64,000 bases of DNA, taken from positions 620,001 through 684,000 of the forward strand of contig NZ_CP032698.1 in NCBI RefSeq assembly GCF_003627815.1, read 5' to 3'. Shown piece after piece: positions 36,313 to 44,604 of the stretch (position 1 is its first letter; every line of letters begins with the position of its first letter). The notes below the pieces were generated by a model. It had not been told where the DNA came from and made no database searches. It saw only the letters and a list, made by a program, of their open reading frames with translations. The translations under genes and the position numbers were made by a program. Origin of the DNA: Streptomyces hundungensis (GTDB lineage Bacteria > Actinomycetota > Actinomycetes > Streptomycetales > Streptomycetaceae).

Positions 36313-37221
36313 GTGAACGAACAACAGAACCGCATCACCAGGCAGAAGAGCCCTGTCACCGTGATCGGGCTTGGTCCTATGGGGCAGGCGATGACACGCA
36401 CCCTCCTCACTGCCGGCCACCCAGTCACCGTTTGGAACCGCACCGCCAGTCGGGCCGACGGCGTCGTCACCGCCGGAGCGGCGCTCGCGTCGACACCCGG
36501 GGAGGCGGTCGAAGCAGGCGACCTCGTCATCCTCAGCCTCACCGACTACCGGGCCATGTACGACGTCCTCGACAGCACCACCGAATCGCTCGCCGGACGG
36601 ACGCTGGTCAACCTGAGCTCTGACACTCCCGACCGCACACGTGAGGCGGCAACTTGGGCAGCGGGCCACGGCGCCGCCTTCCTTACGGGAGGTGTCATGG
36701 TCCCCGCGCCGATGGTCGGCACCGAGGCAGCGCATGTCTACTACAGCGGCCCCGAAGAGGCGATGAAGAGTCACTTGGCGACGTTGACTCTGCTCGGCAC
36801 ACCAAGGTATCTGGGCGATGACCCGGGCCTCGCCCAGATGATGTACCAAGCTCAACTCGCCTTGTTCCTCACCACCCTGTCCGGACTGATGCACGCCACC
36901 GCGATGCTGGGCACCGCAGGAATGAAGGCCCGGGAAGCACTGCCGGAGTTGCTCTCCTCCGCCGACTCGATCGGCGACATCCTGAGGGCTGGAGAGGAGA
37001 ACCCCGGTGCCGCGCTCGATGCTGGAGAGCATCCCGGCGACCTCAGCACGGTCACCATGATGGGTGCGACGTCCGATCACATCGTCGAGACCAGCACGTC
37101 ACTCGGCCTCGACCTAGCGCTCCCGCTGGCCGTGCAGACCCACTATCGGCGCGCGATCAAGGATGGACACGGCAGCGACAACTGGACCCGAATCATCGAC
37201 AGCATCCGCGGACCGCGCTGA
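36313..37221 (+). CDS. NADPH-dependent imine reductase-type oxidoreductase
   Basis: 302 residues. Rossmann domain with VTVIGLGPMGQAM (GxGxxG, residues ~15-27), WNRT for NADPH phosphate recognition (~41-44), and a 6-phosphogluconate-dehydrogenase-like helical C-terminus (LAQMMYQAQLALFLTTLSGLMHA; TSTSLGLDLALPLAVQTHYRRAI). This matches imine reductases and beta-hydroxyacid dehydrogenase relatives. The GTG start has GGAGG only one base away, an unusual spacing; the next in-frame start would cut the nucleotide-binding loop. Likely induced through the divergent HxlR regulator. Confidence 0.85.
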   Translation: MNEQQNRITRQKSPVTVIGLGPMGQAMTRTLLTAGHPVTVWNRTASRADGVVTAGAALASTPGEAVEAGDLVILSLTDYRAMYDVLDSTTESLAGRTLVNLSSDTPDRTREAATWAAGHGAAFLTGGVMVPAPMVGTEAAHVYYSGPEEAMKSHLATLTLLGTPRYLGDDPGLAQMMYQAQLALFLTTLSGLMHATAMLGTAGMKAREALPELLSSADSIGDILRAGEENPGAALDAGEHPGDLSTVTMMGATSDHIVETSTSLGLDLALPLAVQTHYRRAIKDGHGSDNWTRIIDSIRGPR

Positions 37222-37356
37222 CCAAACGCGCGGGCGGTAGCCACACGCCTCGGCATGACTCCGCCCAGCCCCCGCCGGCCCCGGTGCAGTCCCTGGGTCT
37301 GCCTCCATTTCTACTCGCCGCCGTGATGCAGGCACTGTCGCGGCGCGGTGTTCGCG

Positions 37357-37382
37357 AACTCCCTACCCTATGTAGGGGAGTT
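37357..37382. promoter_or_regulatory. MerR-type inverted repeat upstream of MBL gene
   Basis: AACTCCCTAC (37357-37366) and GTAGGGGAGTT (37372-37382) form an inverted repeat with one bulge around CCTAT. High-symmetry CTCCC/GGGAG dyads resemble MerR-family operators. No MerR gene is adjacent; the MBL-fold gene starts 118 bp downstream. Confidence 0.45.
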
Positions 37383-37500
37383 GGGCGCCACCATGGACGT
37401 CCATCCATCTCACCGTAAGTGAAGAACAGACTGCGGCCGTAGCCCGGTCCTGGCGGAGGCGATTTCCGCCAGGCCGCGCACCCGCGCAGAATGCATTGCT

Positions 37501-38487
37501 ATGACACCTGCCACGGCACCTGCTTCATCTGACTTGCAACAGATCGCCCCTGGAGTGTTCGTGTGGCGACCCGGACAGGACGGCGTATGGGGGCTGGCCA
37601 ACTGCGGTCTGATCACGTCTCAAGGTGAGTCGCTGTTGATCGATACCCCCTACACGCCCGCCCTGACCGACGATTTCCTCGAAGCCGCCCGCGCGGCAAC
37701 CGGTCACAACGCGCTGACCCGGGTCGCCATCACCCACGCCAATGGTGACCACACCTGGGGTCTTCAGCAGCTCCCCGACGCCGAGATCATCGCGACCCGG
37801 GCCACTCTGGAACACCAATGTCTGGAGCCAACACCCCCACAACTGACCGCACTTGGTCGCTCCAGCGACCCCGACCAGCCCCTGGGCTGGTACTTCCGCC
37901 AGCACTTCGGACGGTTCGACTTCTCGGACATACGGGTGCTCGCCCCGACCACCACGTTCGCTGGCCGGCTCGACGTGCAGGTCGGTGCCGTACCCGCGGT
38001 GCTGCTCGAAGTCGGCCCGGCACACACCGTAGGTGACCTGATCGTCCATCTGCCCGAGCAGCGCGTCGTCTTCGCCGGTGACATCGCTTTCGCCGGCGAT
38101 CACCCGCCCCACTGGGCCGGCCCCCTCCACCGGATCTCCGACGCCTGTGCGCGCATCCTGGCACTCGACCCGGAGTGGATCGTGCCCGGCCACGGCCCCG
38201 TCATGACCCCCGACGACCTGCGCGCGTACATGGCCTACCTCGACGACCTGGCCGACCAAGCGGCCACGATGTACGCCCAGGGCCGGACCTCGAGCGAAGC
38301 CGTCCGCATCCTGATCAAGGAAGGTCGCTACCCCGGCCTGGGGCTGCCGGAGCGGCTCGCGATCACCCTCGGCACGGAGTTCCGCCACCTCAGCGAGGAC
38401 TCCGCCGACGTCGACATGGTCGCCCTGGTGAACCAGGCAGCGCACATCGCATGGGACCTCGCGTCGGCGGACTCGCGATCGCGCTAG
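37501..38487 (+). CDS. MBL-fold metallo-hydrolase
   Basis: 328 residues. Metallo-beta-lactamase fold: THANGDHTWG (variant of THxHxDH; first His kept, second replaced by Asn), VGPAHTVGDLIVHLPEQRVVFAGDIAF and VPGHGPVM. The loss of the second His in the first motif is seen in some alkyl-sulfatase/SoxH-like members and may change metal loading. There is no recognisable RBS before the ATG, so the mRNA may be nearly leaderless. The substrate cannot be told. It stands alone, with a MerR-like palindrome upstream. Confidence 0.85.
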   Translation: MTPATAPASSDLQQIAPGVFVWRPGQDGVWGLANCGLITSQGESLLIDTPYTPALTDDFLEAARAATGHNALTRVAITHANGDHTWGLQQLPDAEIIATRATLEHQCLEPTPPQLTALGRSSDPDQPLGWYFRQHFGRFDFSDIRVLAPTTTFAGRLDVQVGAVPAVLLEVGPAHTVGDLIVHLPEQRVVFAGDIAFAGDHPPHWAGPLHRISDACARILALDPEWIVPGHGPVMTPDDLRAYMAYLDDLADQAATMYAQGRTSSEAVRILIKEGRYPGLGLPERLAITLGTEFRHLSEDSADVDMVALVNQAAHIAWDLASADSRSR

Positions 38488-38654
38488 GGGACAGAGCCCC
38501 CTACCCCAGGTCCTCCCACCTCCGGCCTCGGAACCACAGCCCGCACACCCTCTCAGGCAATGGGACAACGTACTGATCCCAGGCCGCTCCGGGGCCGGTC
38601 AATGGGGATCAGGGGAATTACACCAATCCGGCGACCTTCCGGCTCCGAATCACC

Positions 38655-38676
38655 CGAGTAGACACCGAGTAGACAC
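38655..38676 (+). repeat. Perfect 11-bp tandem direct repeat before sigK-like gene
   Basis: CGAGTAGACAC occurs twice head-to-tail (38655-38665 and 38666-38676), ending 10 bp before the GGGAGGA ribosome binding site of the sigma factor gene. Spacing of one helical turn suggests an activator site or a simple duplication. Confidence 0.7.
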
Positions 38677-38697
38677 GAACTCCGGGAGGATCAGCGG

Positions 38698-39282
38698 GTG
38701 AAAGAAACCGTGCACATCGGTGGAGTACGGCAGGCCGGCCCCGACCTGGCCGAGCTCCTGGCCCTGTCCGCCCGCGGTGACGAGCAGGCGTTCTCCTCCG
38801 TGTACGACGCCGTCATCGGGCCCGTCTTCGGGCTGGTCCGCAGCGTCCTGCGCGACCCTGCCCAGTCCGAGGAAGTCGCTCAGGAGGTACTGGTCGACGT
38901 GTGGCGCACGGCCGCCCGGTACGAGCCCGCGCGGGGAGGCGTCATGAACTGGGTCCTCACCCTCGCCCACCGCCGGGCCGTGGACCGGGTCCGCTCGGCG
39001 CAGGCCGCGGCCGAACGCGACACGAAAGCGGCACTGCTCGCCCGCACCCCCGACTTCGACCAGGTGAGCGACGAAGTGGAGACCCGTCTCGAACGGGAGT
39101 CCGTACGCCGCTGCCTGCGCACCCTGACCGAACTCCAGCGCGAGTCGGTCACCCTCGCCTACTACCGCGGGTTGACCTATCGCGAAGTCAGCGAGCTGCT
39201 GTCCGTGCCGCTCGGCACCATCAAGACCCGCCTGCGCGACGGACTCATCCGACTGCGCGACTGCCTGGGGGTGACCGCGTGA
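38698..39282 (+). CDS. sigK: ECF sigma factor, SigK-type
   Basis: 194 residues from GTG 38698 with GGAGG about 8 nt upstream. Region 2 (residues ~25-95): ALSARGDEQAFSSVYDAVIGPVFGLVRSVLRD...EVAQEVLVDVWRTAARYEP. Region 4 (~135-190): LTELQRESVTLAYYRGLTYREVSELLSVPLGTIKTRLRDGLIRLRD, an HTH with SigK-like GTIKTR. It directs RNA polymerase to its own regulon, probably including itself. Its stop overlaps the anti-sigma gene start by 4 nt (GTGA), the standard SigK-RskA layout. The symbol rests on this organisation and similarity. Confidence 0.9.
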   Translation: MKETVHIGGVRQAGPDLAELLALSARGDEQAFSSVYDAVIGPVFGLVRSVLRDPAQSEEVAQEVLVDVWRTAARYEPARGGVMNWVLTLAHRRAVDRVRSAQAAAERDTKAALLARTPDFDQVSDEVETRLERESVRRCLRTLTELQRESVTLAYYRGLTYREVSELLSVPLGTIKTRLRDGLIRLRDCLGVTA

Positions 39283-40034
39283 CCAGCGCCGACCTGCACA
39301 CGCTGACCGGTGCCTACGCACTGAACGCGCTCTCTGACGACGAACGCGAGGAGTTCGAGCGCCACCTCTCCGTCTGCGCGTCCTGCACCCTGGAAGTGCG
39401 TGAACTGGCCGCCACCGCAGGCCGTTTGGGGCTTGCCATGACCGCCCCTCCCCCGGCGGCGCTCAAAGCGGACGTGCTGCGCAGGATCAGCACCGTACGG
39501 CAAGAAGCCCCCCACACCGGACGTCCGCTCCCCGCCAGGGGACGCACCGGCCGCCGGCGCGCCCTGACGCGGTACGCACTCGCCGCCTGTCTCGCCGCCG
39601 CGGTCGGGCTCGGCGGGGTCGCCGCCTGGCAGCATCAGCAAGCCGACACCGCACGGGAGCAGGCCCAGGCCGCGCAGCGACAGGCACAGCAACTGGCCGA
39701 CGTCCTTGCCGCCCCCGACGCCAAGGCGACCCACGGTCGGCTCGCGGGTGACGCCAGCGGCACCCTCGTCGTCGCCCGGAGCCGGAACCAGGCGGTGTTC
39801 CTGGCGTCCAACATGGCTCGACCGCCCGCGGGAAAGGTCTACCAGCTCTGGTTCGACGACGCGGGCACCATGCGGTCGGCCGGCCTCATGAACCCCGCCC
39901 ACACCGCTGAAGCGGTGCTGCTGTCCGGTCACGTCGACCAGGCGTCCGGCATGGGCATCACCGTCGAACCGGCGGGCGGTTCCGTCCGGCCCACCTCCGC
40001 ACCCCTCGCCCTCATGGCGTTCCCCAACGCCTGA
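39279..40034 (+). CDS. rskA: RskA-type membrane anti-sigma factor
   Basis: 251 residues from the overlapping GTG. The cytoplasmic N-terminus has an anti-sigma zinc-finger motif, HLSVCASC (His-x3-Cys-x2-Cys, residues ~33-40). One transmembrane helix (RYALAACLAAAVGLGGVAAW, ~100-120) and a heptad-like stalk (REQAQAAQRQAQQLADVLAA) follow. The external domain matches RskA (TLVVARSRNQAVFLASNMARPPAGKVYQLWFDDAGTMRSAGLM). It holds SigK at the membrane until regulated proteolysis releases it. Confidence 0.92.
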   Translation: MTSADLHTLTGAYALNALSDDEREEFERHLSVCASCTLEVRELAATAGRLGLAMTAPPPAALKADVLRRISTVRQEAPHTGRPLPARGRTGRRRALTRYALAACLAAAVGLGGVAAWQHQQADTAREQAQAAQRQAQQLADVLAAPDAKATHGRLAGDASGTLVVARSRNQAVFLASNMARPPAGKVYQLWFDDAGTMRSAGLMNPAHTAEAVLLSGHVDQASGMGITVEPAGGSVRPTSAPLALMAFPNA

Positions 40035-40129
40035 GCCGCGTACGGGACGCAGGCAATCCGTATGCCGAGGCGCGCCGAATCCCTTGTGAGGCCTCCGATG
40101 CGGTGACGGCCGGGAGGACGTGATCTCTG

Positions 40130-40279
40130 ATGACGGACGAGGAGTTCCGGGTTCTGGTGTCCCGAGCGCGTGAGGAAGCACGCCGAACCGCCCTGCCCCC
40201 TCCGAAGGACGCGCCTGGGGACGACGCCGACTTCCAACAGCGCGCTCGGCATGCCGAGTTCGGCGCGTCGGCCCACTGA
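40130..40279 (+). CDS. Small acidic/basic helical protein (49 aa)
   Basis: ATG with GGGAGGA about 11 nt upstream. The translation begins MTDEEFRVLVSRAREEARR, a strong amphipathic helix, then has a Pro-rich hinge and ends FQQRARHAEFGASAH. Codon use is normal for the region. It sits 95 bp after rskA and may be a read-through product of that operon. Function unknown. Confidence 0.5.
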   Translation: MTDEEFRVLVSRAREEARRTALPPPKDAPGDDADFQQRARHAEFGASAH

Positions 40280-40302
40280 AGGGACGAGCTCCCACTCGCT
40301 GC

Positions 40303-40584
40303 TCAGTTCGCTGGGGGCGGGTCCACTTCGCCGCCGACGCCGGAGCGCCCTGCGGGGACGCCGACGACGTACACAGTCACATGCCGTCGGACGGATTCGC
40401 CGAAGACCTCGACCACGGCATCGGTGATGGACGTGATCAGTTGCGTGGGGGCGTTGTCGACGCCCGGCACGTGCAACGCCGCTTCTCGCACGTTCAGCGA
40501 GACGATCGGTGTGCTCATGGTGGCGGGCACGCCGCCGATGCCCCAGCGGTGGCGTGGAATGCCGAACAGCTCGACGACCGCCAT
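40303..40584 (-). CDS. Tautomerase-like protein with a partial second copy
   Basis: 93 residues from the ATG at 40584. Residues ~23-90 resemble a 4-oxalocrotonate-tautomerase subunit (TPIVSLNV...QLITSITDAVVEVFGE...HVTVYVVGVPAGRSGVGGE). Residues 2-22 (AVVELFGIPRHRWGIGGVPAT) read like the C-terminal end of another subunit, as if a tandem gene had lost its first half. The catalytic Pro of this family must be N-terminal after Met removal; here the only candidate Pro is internal under either start (M1, or M23 at 40518), so activity is doubtful. Divergent from a MarR gene. Confidence 0.65.
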   Translation of the reverse strand: MAVVELFGIPRHRWGIGGVPATMSTPIVSLNVREAALHVPGVDNAPTQLITSITDAVVEVFGESVRRHVTVYVVGVPAGRSGVGGEVDPPPAN

Positions 40585-40626
40585 GGCGCGTACTCGCTCT
40601 CCATATACCTTGACCGGTGATGGTCG

Positions 40627-41130
40627 ATGTCAATCGAGAGCGGCAGCGGCCGCGGCGGCCGCAAGGCGAACCGGGAGGGACACGAGCCGGGAGTCGACGA
40701 GGCGATCAGGGCACTGCTGCTTCTCATGCCGCGCATGGTGGGACGCGCGAAGCGGATCCGGGTGCCCGAGGAGCTCCAGTCGCTCGCGCTCGCGCCGCGG
40801 CACCTGTCGCTGCTGTCCTATCTGCTGTTCGACGGTCCGATGACCGTGAACGATCTGGCCGCCCGTCTGGAGGTCGCCCCGACCACCGTCAGCCTCATGG
40901 TCAGCGAGCTGAGCCGGAAGGACATCCTGGAACGGCGCGAGGACGCATCGGACCGGCGTCGGCGCATCGTCAGTATCACTGAGAGCAAACGACCCTCCAT
41001 CGACGCCTGGTTGGCACGGGGAGCACGCGCCTGGCATCAGGCACTGCACCCCCTGACCGCCGAACAGCGGCAGATGTTCGTCCAGACTCTGCGGGCATAC
41101 GAGGCGGCCATGGCCGATGAAGGCGACTGA
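40627..41130 (+). CDS. MarR-family transcriptional regulator
   Basis: 167 residues. Winged-helix core at residues ~55-125: LAPRHLSLLSYLLFDGPMTVNDLAARLEVAPTTVSLMVSELSRKDILERREDASDRRRRIVSIT, with the DxRxR wing. An unusual Gly/Arg-rich N-terminal tail of ~25 residues precedes it. There is no strong RBS at ATG 40627. Divergent from the tautomerase-like gene with only 42 bp between, so it probably represses both. Confidence 0.9.
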   Translation: MSIESGSGRGGRKANREGHEPGVDEAIRALLLLMPRMVGRAKRIRVPEELQSLALAPRHLSLLSYLLFDGPMTVNDLAARLEVAPTTVSLMVSELSRKDILERREDASDRRRRIVSITESKRPSIDAWLARGARAWHQALHPLTAEQRQMFVQTLRAYEAAMADEGD

Positions 41131-41325
41131 GGAAGGGGCGCCTCGGTGATGCGGACGCCTGCCCGGGGCTGATGGATGTTGCCGTCCTCCCGCCTCCGGC
41201 CACCTCGTACTCGCCGAAGGGCGTCTCAAGCGTCGCCGACCGCATCTGGGACCAGTCTCGTCGAAGCCTGAAGCAGGGCCACTCCAGGGCTGGTTGCGGA
41301 CGGCACGTACCGGCTAGGGTCCGGG

Positions 41326-41339
41326 TAAGCGAACGCTTA
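41326..41339. promoter_or_regulatory. TetR-type palindrome before the amidohydrolase
   Basis: TAAGCG-AA-CGCTTA, perfect 6-bp arms, 50 bp upstream of the amidohydrolase ATG. No TetR gene is adjacent, so the regulator would act in trans. Confidence 0.55.
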
Positions 41340-41388
41340 GCCGCACCGGTGCAGCGCGCTGGAGCGCCAGCAGAGAGGCAGGGCCCCG

Positions 41389-42201
41389 ATGCCGGTCATC
41401 GATGCGTGGATGCAGCACCCCACGCTCCGTCACTCCAACCACGAGATGTTCGCGTCGTTGCGCCGGTGGACGGGTCAGGGGCTGCTGGAGGAACCGTTGC
41501 CCGTAAAGGCGACGGTGGCCGCGCTGGCCGCGGCCGATGTCGAGATCGGTCTTTCGGCCGCGTGGTACGGACCGCAGGGGCCGCTGATCAGCAATGACGA
41601 GGTGGCCGGGTTCGTCGCCGAGTCCGAGGGCCGGTTGCGCGGAGTGGCCGGCGCAGATCTCACGCGGCCGGTCCAGGCCGTGCGCGAAGTACGCCGGGCC
41701 GTGGAGGAACTCGGCTTCGTAGCCCTGCGGATCGTGCCCTGGCTGTGGCAGCTTCCACCCACCGACCGGCTGTACTACCCGCTGTACGCCGCCTGCGTCG
41801 AACTCGACATCCCGTTCTGCACCCAGGTCGGACACACCGGTCCGCTGCGTCCGTCCGAGACCGGACGCCCCATCCCGTACATCGACCAGGTCGCCCTCGA
41901 CTTCCCCGAACTGACCATCGTGTGCGGACACATCGGCTACCCATGGACCACGGAGATGATCGCGGTGGCCGACAAGCACGCGAACGTCTACATCGACACC
42001 AGCGCCTACACCACCCGCCGCTATCCGCCCGAACTCACCGACTACCTGCGTGGCCGCGGCCGCAGGAAAGTGCTGTTCGGGAGCAACTACCCCATGATCA
42101 CCCCCGCTCAGGCGCTGGAACACCTCGACGAGCTGGGCCTGGACGAGGAAGCCACCCAGCTGTTCCTGTCAGGCAACGCACGACGGGTCTTCAGCCTCTG
42201 A
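41389..42201 (+). CDS. Amidohydrolase family 2 (metal-dependent hydrolase/decarboxylase)
   Basis: 270 residues, starting MPVIDAWMQHP (the metal HxH replaced by DxWxQH, as in several amidohydrolase-2 members). ATG preceded by GAGAGGCAGGG. Barrel landmarks: ALRIVPWLWQLPPTDRLYYPLYAACVELDIPFCTQVGHTGP (His on strand 5), IVCGHIGYPWTTEMIAVADKHANVYIDTSAYTTRRYP (His on strand 6) and KVLFGSNYPMITP, where the usual catalytic Asp is Asn (GSNYP instead of GTDYP). That change may alter metal dependence. Known members decarboxylate or hydrolyse ring or carboxylate substrates. Monocistronic. Confidence 0.85.
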   Translation: MPVIDAWMQHPTLRHSNHEMFASLRRWTGQGLLEEPLPVKATVAALAAADVEIGLSAAWYGPQGPLISNDEVAGFVAESEGRLRGVAGADLTRPVQAVREVRRAVEELGFVALRIVPWLWQLPPTDRLYYPLYAACVELDIPFCTQVGHTGPLRPSETGRPIPYIDQVALDFPELTIVCGHIGYPWTTEMIAVADKHANVYIDTSAYTTRRYPPELTDYLRGRGRRKVLFGSNYPMITPAQALEHLDELGLDEEATQLFLSGNARRVFSL

Positions 42202-42371
42202 CCACGATGGCTCAGCGCGCCGAGCAGCGAGGAAAGTGCGGCCTGACGGGTGAGGGTGCGGTGCCCGGGGTCGCTGAGATCGGTGGCTGCTTGCAGGGCC
42301 GCTAATGCCGCGCGACGTACGGGAGTTAAGGGCGCGGCGAAGCTGGGAGGACGCGGCGTGCGCCTGTTGCC

Positions 42372-42764
42372 TTACCCCGTTCCACCCGCCGCCCTCAGAA
42401 TCACGGGCGTGTCGGCCAGGTCGTCGACCACGGCCAGCGTTTTCGCCGCGAGAGCTGCCGACGGCGTGCCGACCGCGATGCAGGAGGCGCCGCTCGAACG
42501 GGCCGCTTCGATGCCCGCGGCCGAGTCCTCGAAGACGAGCGCGTCCCTCGGACGCACGCCCAGTCGGCGGCACGCCAGCAGGTATCCCTCGGGGTCCGGT
42601 GTGCCGCACGTGACGTCGTCCGCCGTGACGAGCGTCGCGAAGTGAGCCTCGATGTCGAGGCGGGCCAGGTGGTGGGTCGCGTATGCCAGTCCGCCGGAGG
42701 TGACCAGGGCGGTGGGGATGTCCGCGTCGCGGAGCCGGGTCAGCAACGTGCGGGCGCCGCGCAC
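42372..42764 (-). pseudogene. HAD hydrolase, 5'-truncated
   Basis: 130 codons. HAD landmarks after the cap domain are present (IPTALVTSGGLAYATHHLARLDIEAHFATLVTADDV, GTPDPEGYLLACRRLGV, DALVFEDSAAGIEAARSSGA). The essential N-terminal DxDGTL nucleophile loop and the cap are missing. A TAA lies immediately upstream of the first possible GTG. Compared with ~210-220 residues for beta-phosphoglucomutase-type enzymes, about 80 are gone. It ends exactly where the CGNR fragment begins on the other strand. Confidence 0.8.
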
Positions 42765-42769
42765 CAGTT

Positions 42770-43281
42770 ACCCCATCGAGCTCCTGGCCGAGCCGGCGGA
42801 TCTGGCGGCCTGGGTGACTCAGGCGGGCCTGACCGACCGCCCGGGCCGGGTGGGGCCGCGCGGCGCTCGACCGCGCCAGGCTGCTGCGCGAGGCCGTCTA
42901 CCGCACGGCCCTCGCGGCGGAGTGCGGCGAGGGCGCCGCGGCGGCCGATGTACGCCTGATCCGGGAGTACGCTGCCGGACCCCAGGTCGTCGTCGCTCTC
43001 AAGGCGCTGGGCGAGGCCGAGCGGCGCGGCGGCATCGACCAGGCGCTGGCCACCGTCGCGGCCAGGGCGGCGAACTGTTCGGCGGTGACGACCGACACCT
43101 CGTACGGCACTGCGCCGGCGCGAGCTGCACCCGGCTCTTCCTCGACCGTTCGCGAGCGGGCAATCGGCGCTGGTGCGACAAGCTGTCCTGCGGGAGCCGG
43201 GCCAACGCCTCCGCCTATCGCCGCCGCAAGTCCGCCTCCCTTCCCTCCGGGGCGGTGCCGCCCAGCCCTCACGACGCCTGA
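42770..43281 (+). pseudogene. CGNR zinc-finger/ABATE-type regulator, truncated and frameshifted
   Basis: Reading starts mid-protein with SYPIELLAEPADLAAWVTQAGLTD, shifts frame to RAALDRARLLREAVYRTALAAECGEGAAAADVRLIREYA...GGIDQALATVAARAA, then shifts back to GDDRHLVRHCAGASCTRLFLDRSRAGNRRWCDKLSCGSRANASAYRRRK. The last part is the CGNR zinc-finger (C-x4-C ... WC-x4-CGSRANA). Two compensating indels and a missing N-terminus mean it is not functional. Confidence 0.8.
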
Positions 43282-43788
43282 CGGGCCGGGGGCGGGAATC
43301 CGCGCGTACTCCGCAGGGCGGCGAGCCCGCGCGGCGAAAATTCGATCTCTCCCAGCTCGACCCGATACCCGTTGTCTTGACCTGGCGGTCAAGGCGTCCC
43401 AGATGGACCAGCCCGGCGGTTGTCTTGGCGTACCCGGTCGCCGGTCCGGTGCCAGTCCTTGTGCGGCCAGTGCGTTAAGTCGGCGCGGCAAGGTGAACTC
43501 GGCGCAAATGATGGTCAGTTAGGTGGGGCCGTAGAGATTGGCGGCGGTGCTGTTCGGGGCGGGCCTCGGCCCACGCGAAGAAGCCGCAAACTCACCGTGA
43601 ACCTCGTCCCCCGTCACGACATCCGCGGCCGTGCCGTCCTCAACTCCCGTTCCTGCGCCCGCACATGGAAGGCCAGGAGCACCCGCATCTGCGCGATCAA
43701 GCCTGAGACACACGGCTCGCCGCCCGCTACGTCGCCGGGTCCCCGCCCGCGCCAAGCCGCAACCGTGCGGCCGCAGGGCACAACCGAC
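43282..43788. other. 507-bp region without a supported gene
   Basis: Frames on both strands are short, lack an RBS and have Arg/Pro-rich shadow compositions. It continues the decayed zone around the HAD/CGNR scar and ends at the 3' end of the TetR gene. Confidence 0.5.
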
Positions 43789-44430
43789 CTACTGCGACCG
43801 GTCCACCTCGCGGTAGAGCCCCGCACGCGCCGCCGCGCACGCCGCGGCCGCCGCCCGGTCGGCTTGAGCCTCGTCGACGGGGTCACCCGTGTTGAGCATC
43901 GCGTAGTAAAGCGGGGCGGAGACGGCCGCGACGACCGCCTTGGCGTCGGTGCCTTCGGGTACCTCGCCGCGCTGTTCGGCCTCGGTGACGCAGCCCGCCC
44001 ATTCCTCGATGCGGACGGCGTAGAAGCGGTGAAGTGCCTGCTGGGCCTGGGAGTTGCAGAGGGACGCCGCGATCAGCGCGCGGAAGAGCGGACCCTGGCG
44101 CGGATCGACAAGGGTGCGGGCGACCAGACGGGCGTTGGCGCGCAGGTCCCCTTCGAGGCTCCCGGTGTGTGCGCGGGGCAGGGACTGCTCGGCCATGTCC
44201 TCCAGGAGGTCGGCGGCGAGGAGGGCCGGGGTACCCCAGCGGCGGTAGACGGTGGTCTTGCCGACGCCTGCGATGCGGGCGATGTCGGCGAGGTCGAGGC
44301 CCTCGAAGCCCTGCTCGGCGAGGGTGTCCCCGGCTGCCTTCAGCACCGCTTCACGGACGCGTGCGGTACGCCCGCCAGGGCGGAGACTGCCCGGCGTCGG
44401 GGCGGGCGCCATCTCACCATCGAGCGTCAT
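43789..44430 (-). CDS. TetR-family repressor of the divergent MFS exporter
   Basis: 213 residues. N-terminal HTH at ~24-70: RVREAVLKAAGDTLAEQGFEGLDLADIARIAGVGKTTVYRRWGTPALLAADLLE. An all-helical ligand domain with a TetR_C-type middle follows (RTLVDPRQGPLFRALIAASLCNSQAQQALHRFYAVRIEEW). ATG 44430 has GGAG about 8 nt upstream; a second Met at residue 7 is possible. It is divergent from the MFS gene with a palindrome in between, so ligand-induced derepression of the pump is expected. Confidence 0.9.
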   Translation of the reverse strand: MTLDGEMAPAPTPGSLRPGGRTARVREAVLKAAGDTLAEQGFEGLDLADIARIAGVGKTTVYRRWGTPALLAADLLEDMAEQSLPRAHTGSLEGDLRANARLVARTLVDPRQGPLFRALIAASLCNSQAQQALHRFYAVRIEEWAGCVTEAEQRGEVPEGTDAKAVVAAVSAPLYYAMLNTGDPVDEAQADRAAAAACAAARAGLYREVDRSQ

Positions 44431-44481
44431 AACGGGTCTCCAGTTCCATTAAAGCGGCCACGGTGCTACGTTCTCCAGCGT

Positions 44482-44501
44482 AACGGAACAACAGAACCGT
44501 T
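44482..44501. promoter_or_regulatory. TetR operator candidate
   Basis: AACGGAAC (44482-44489) and GAACCGTT (44494-44501) form a near-perfect dyad (AACGG/CCGTT exact) separated by AACA, between the TetR and MFS genes. Confidence 0.65.
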
Positions 44502-44604
44502 TGTGGGGCGCGGCGCCTTGCGCGCGGTCATCGATCACACCCGCACTCACTCCGACGTCGCCGCCCGCCCAGCCGGCCGGTGAACGCGAAAGGAAGCCAC
44601 GCTC

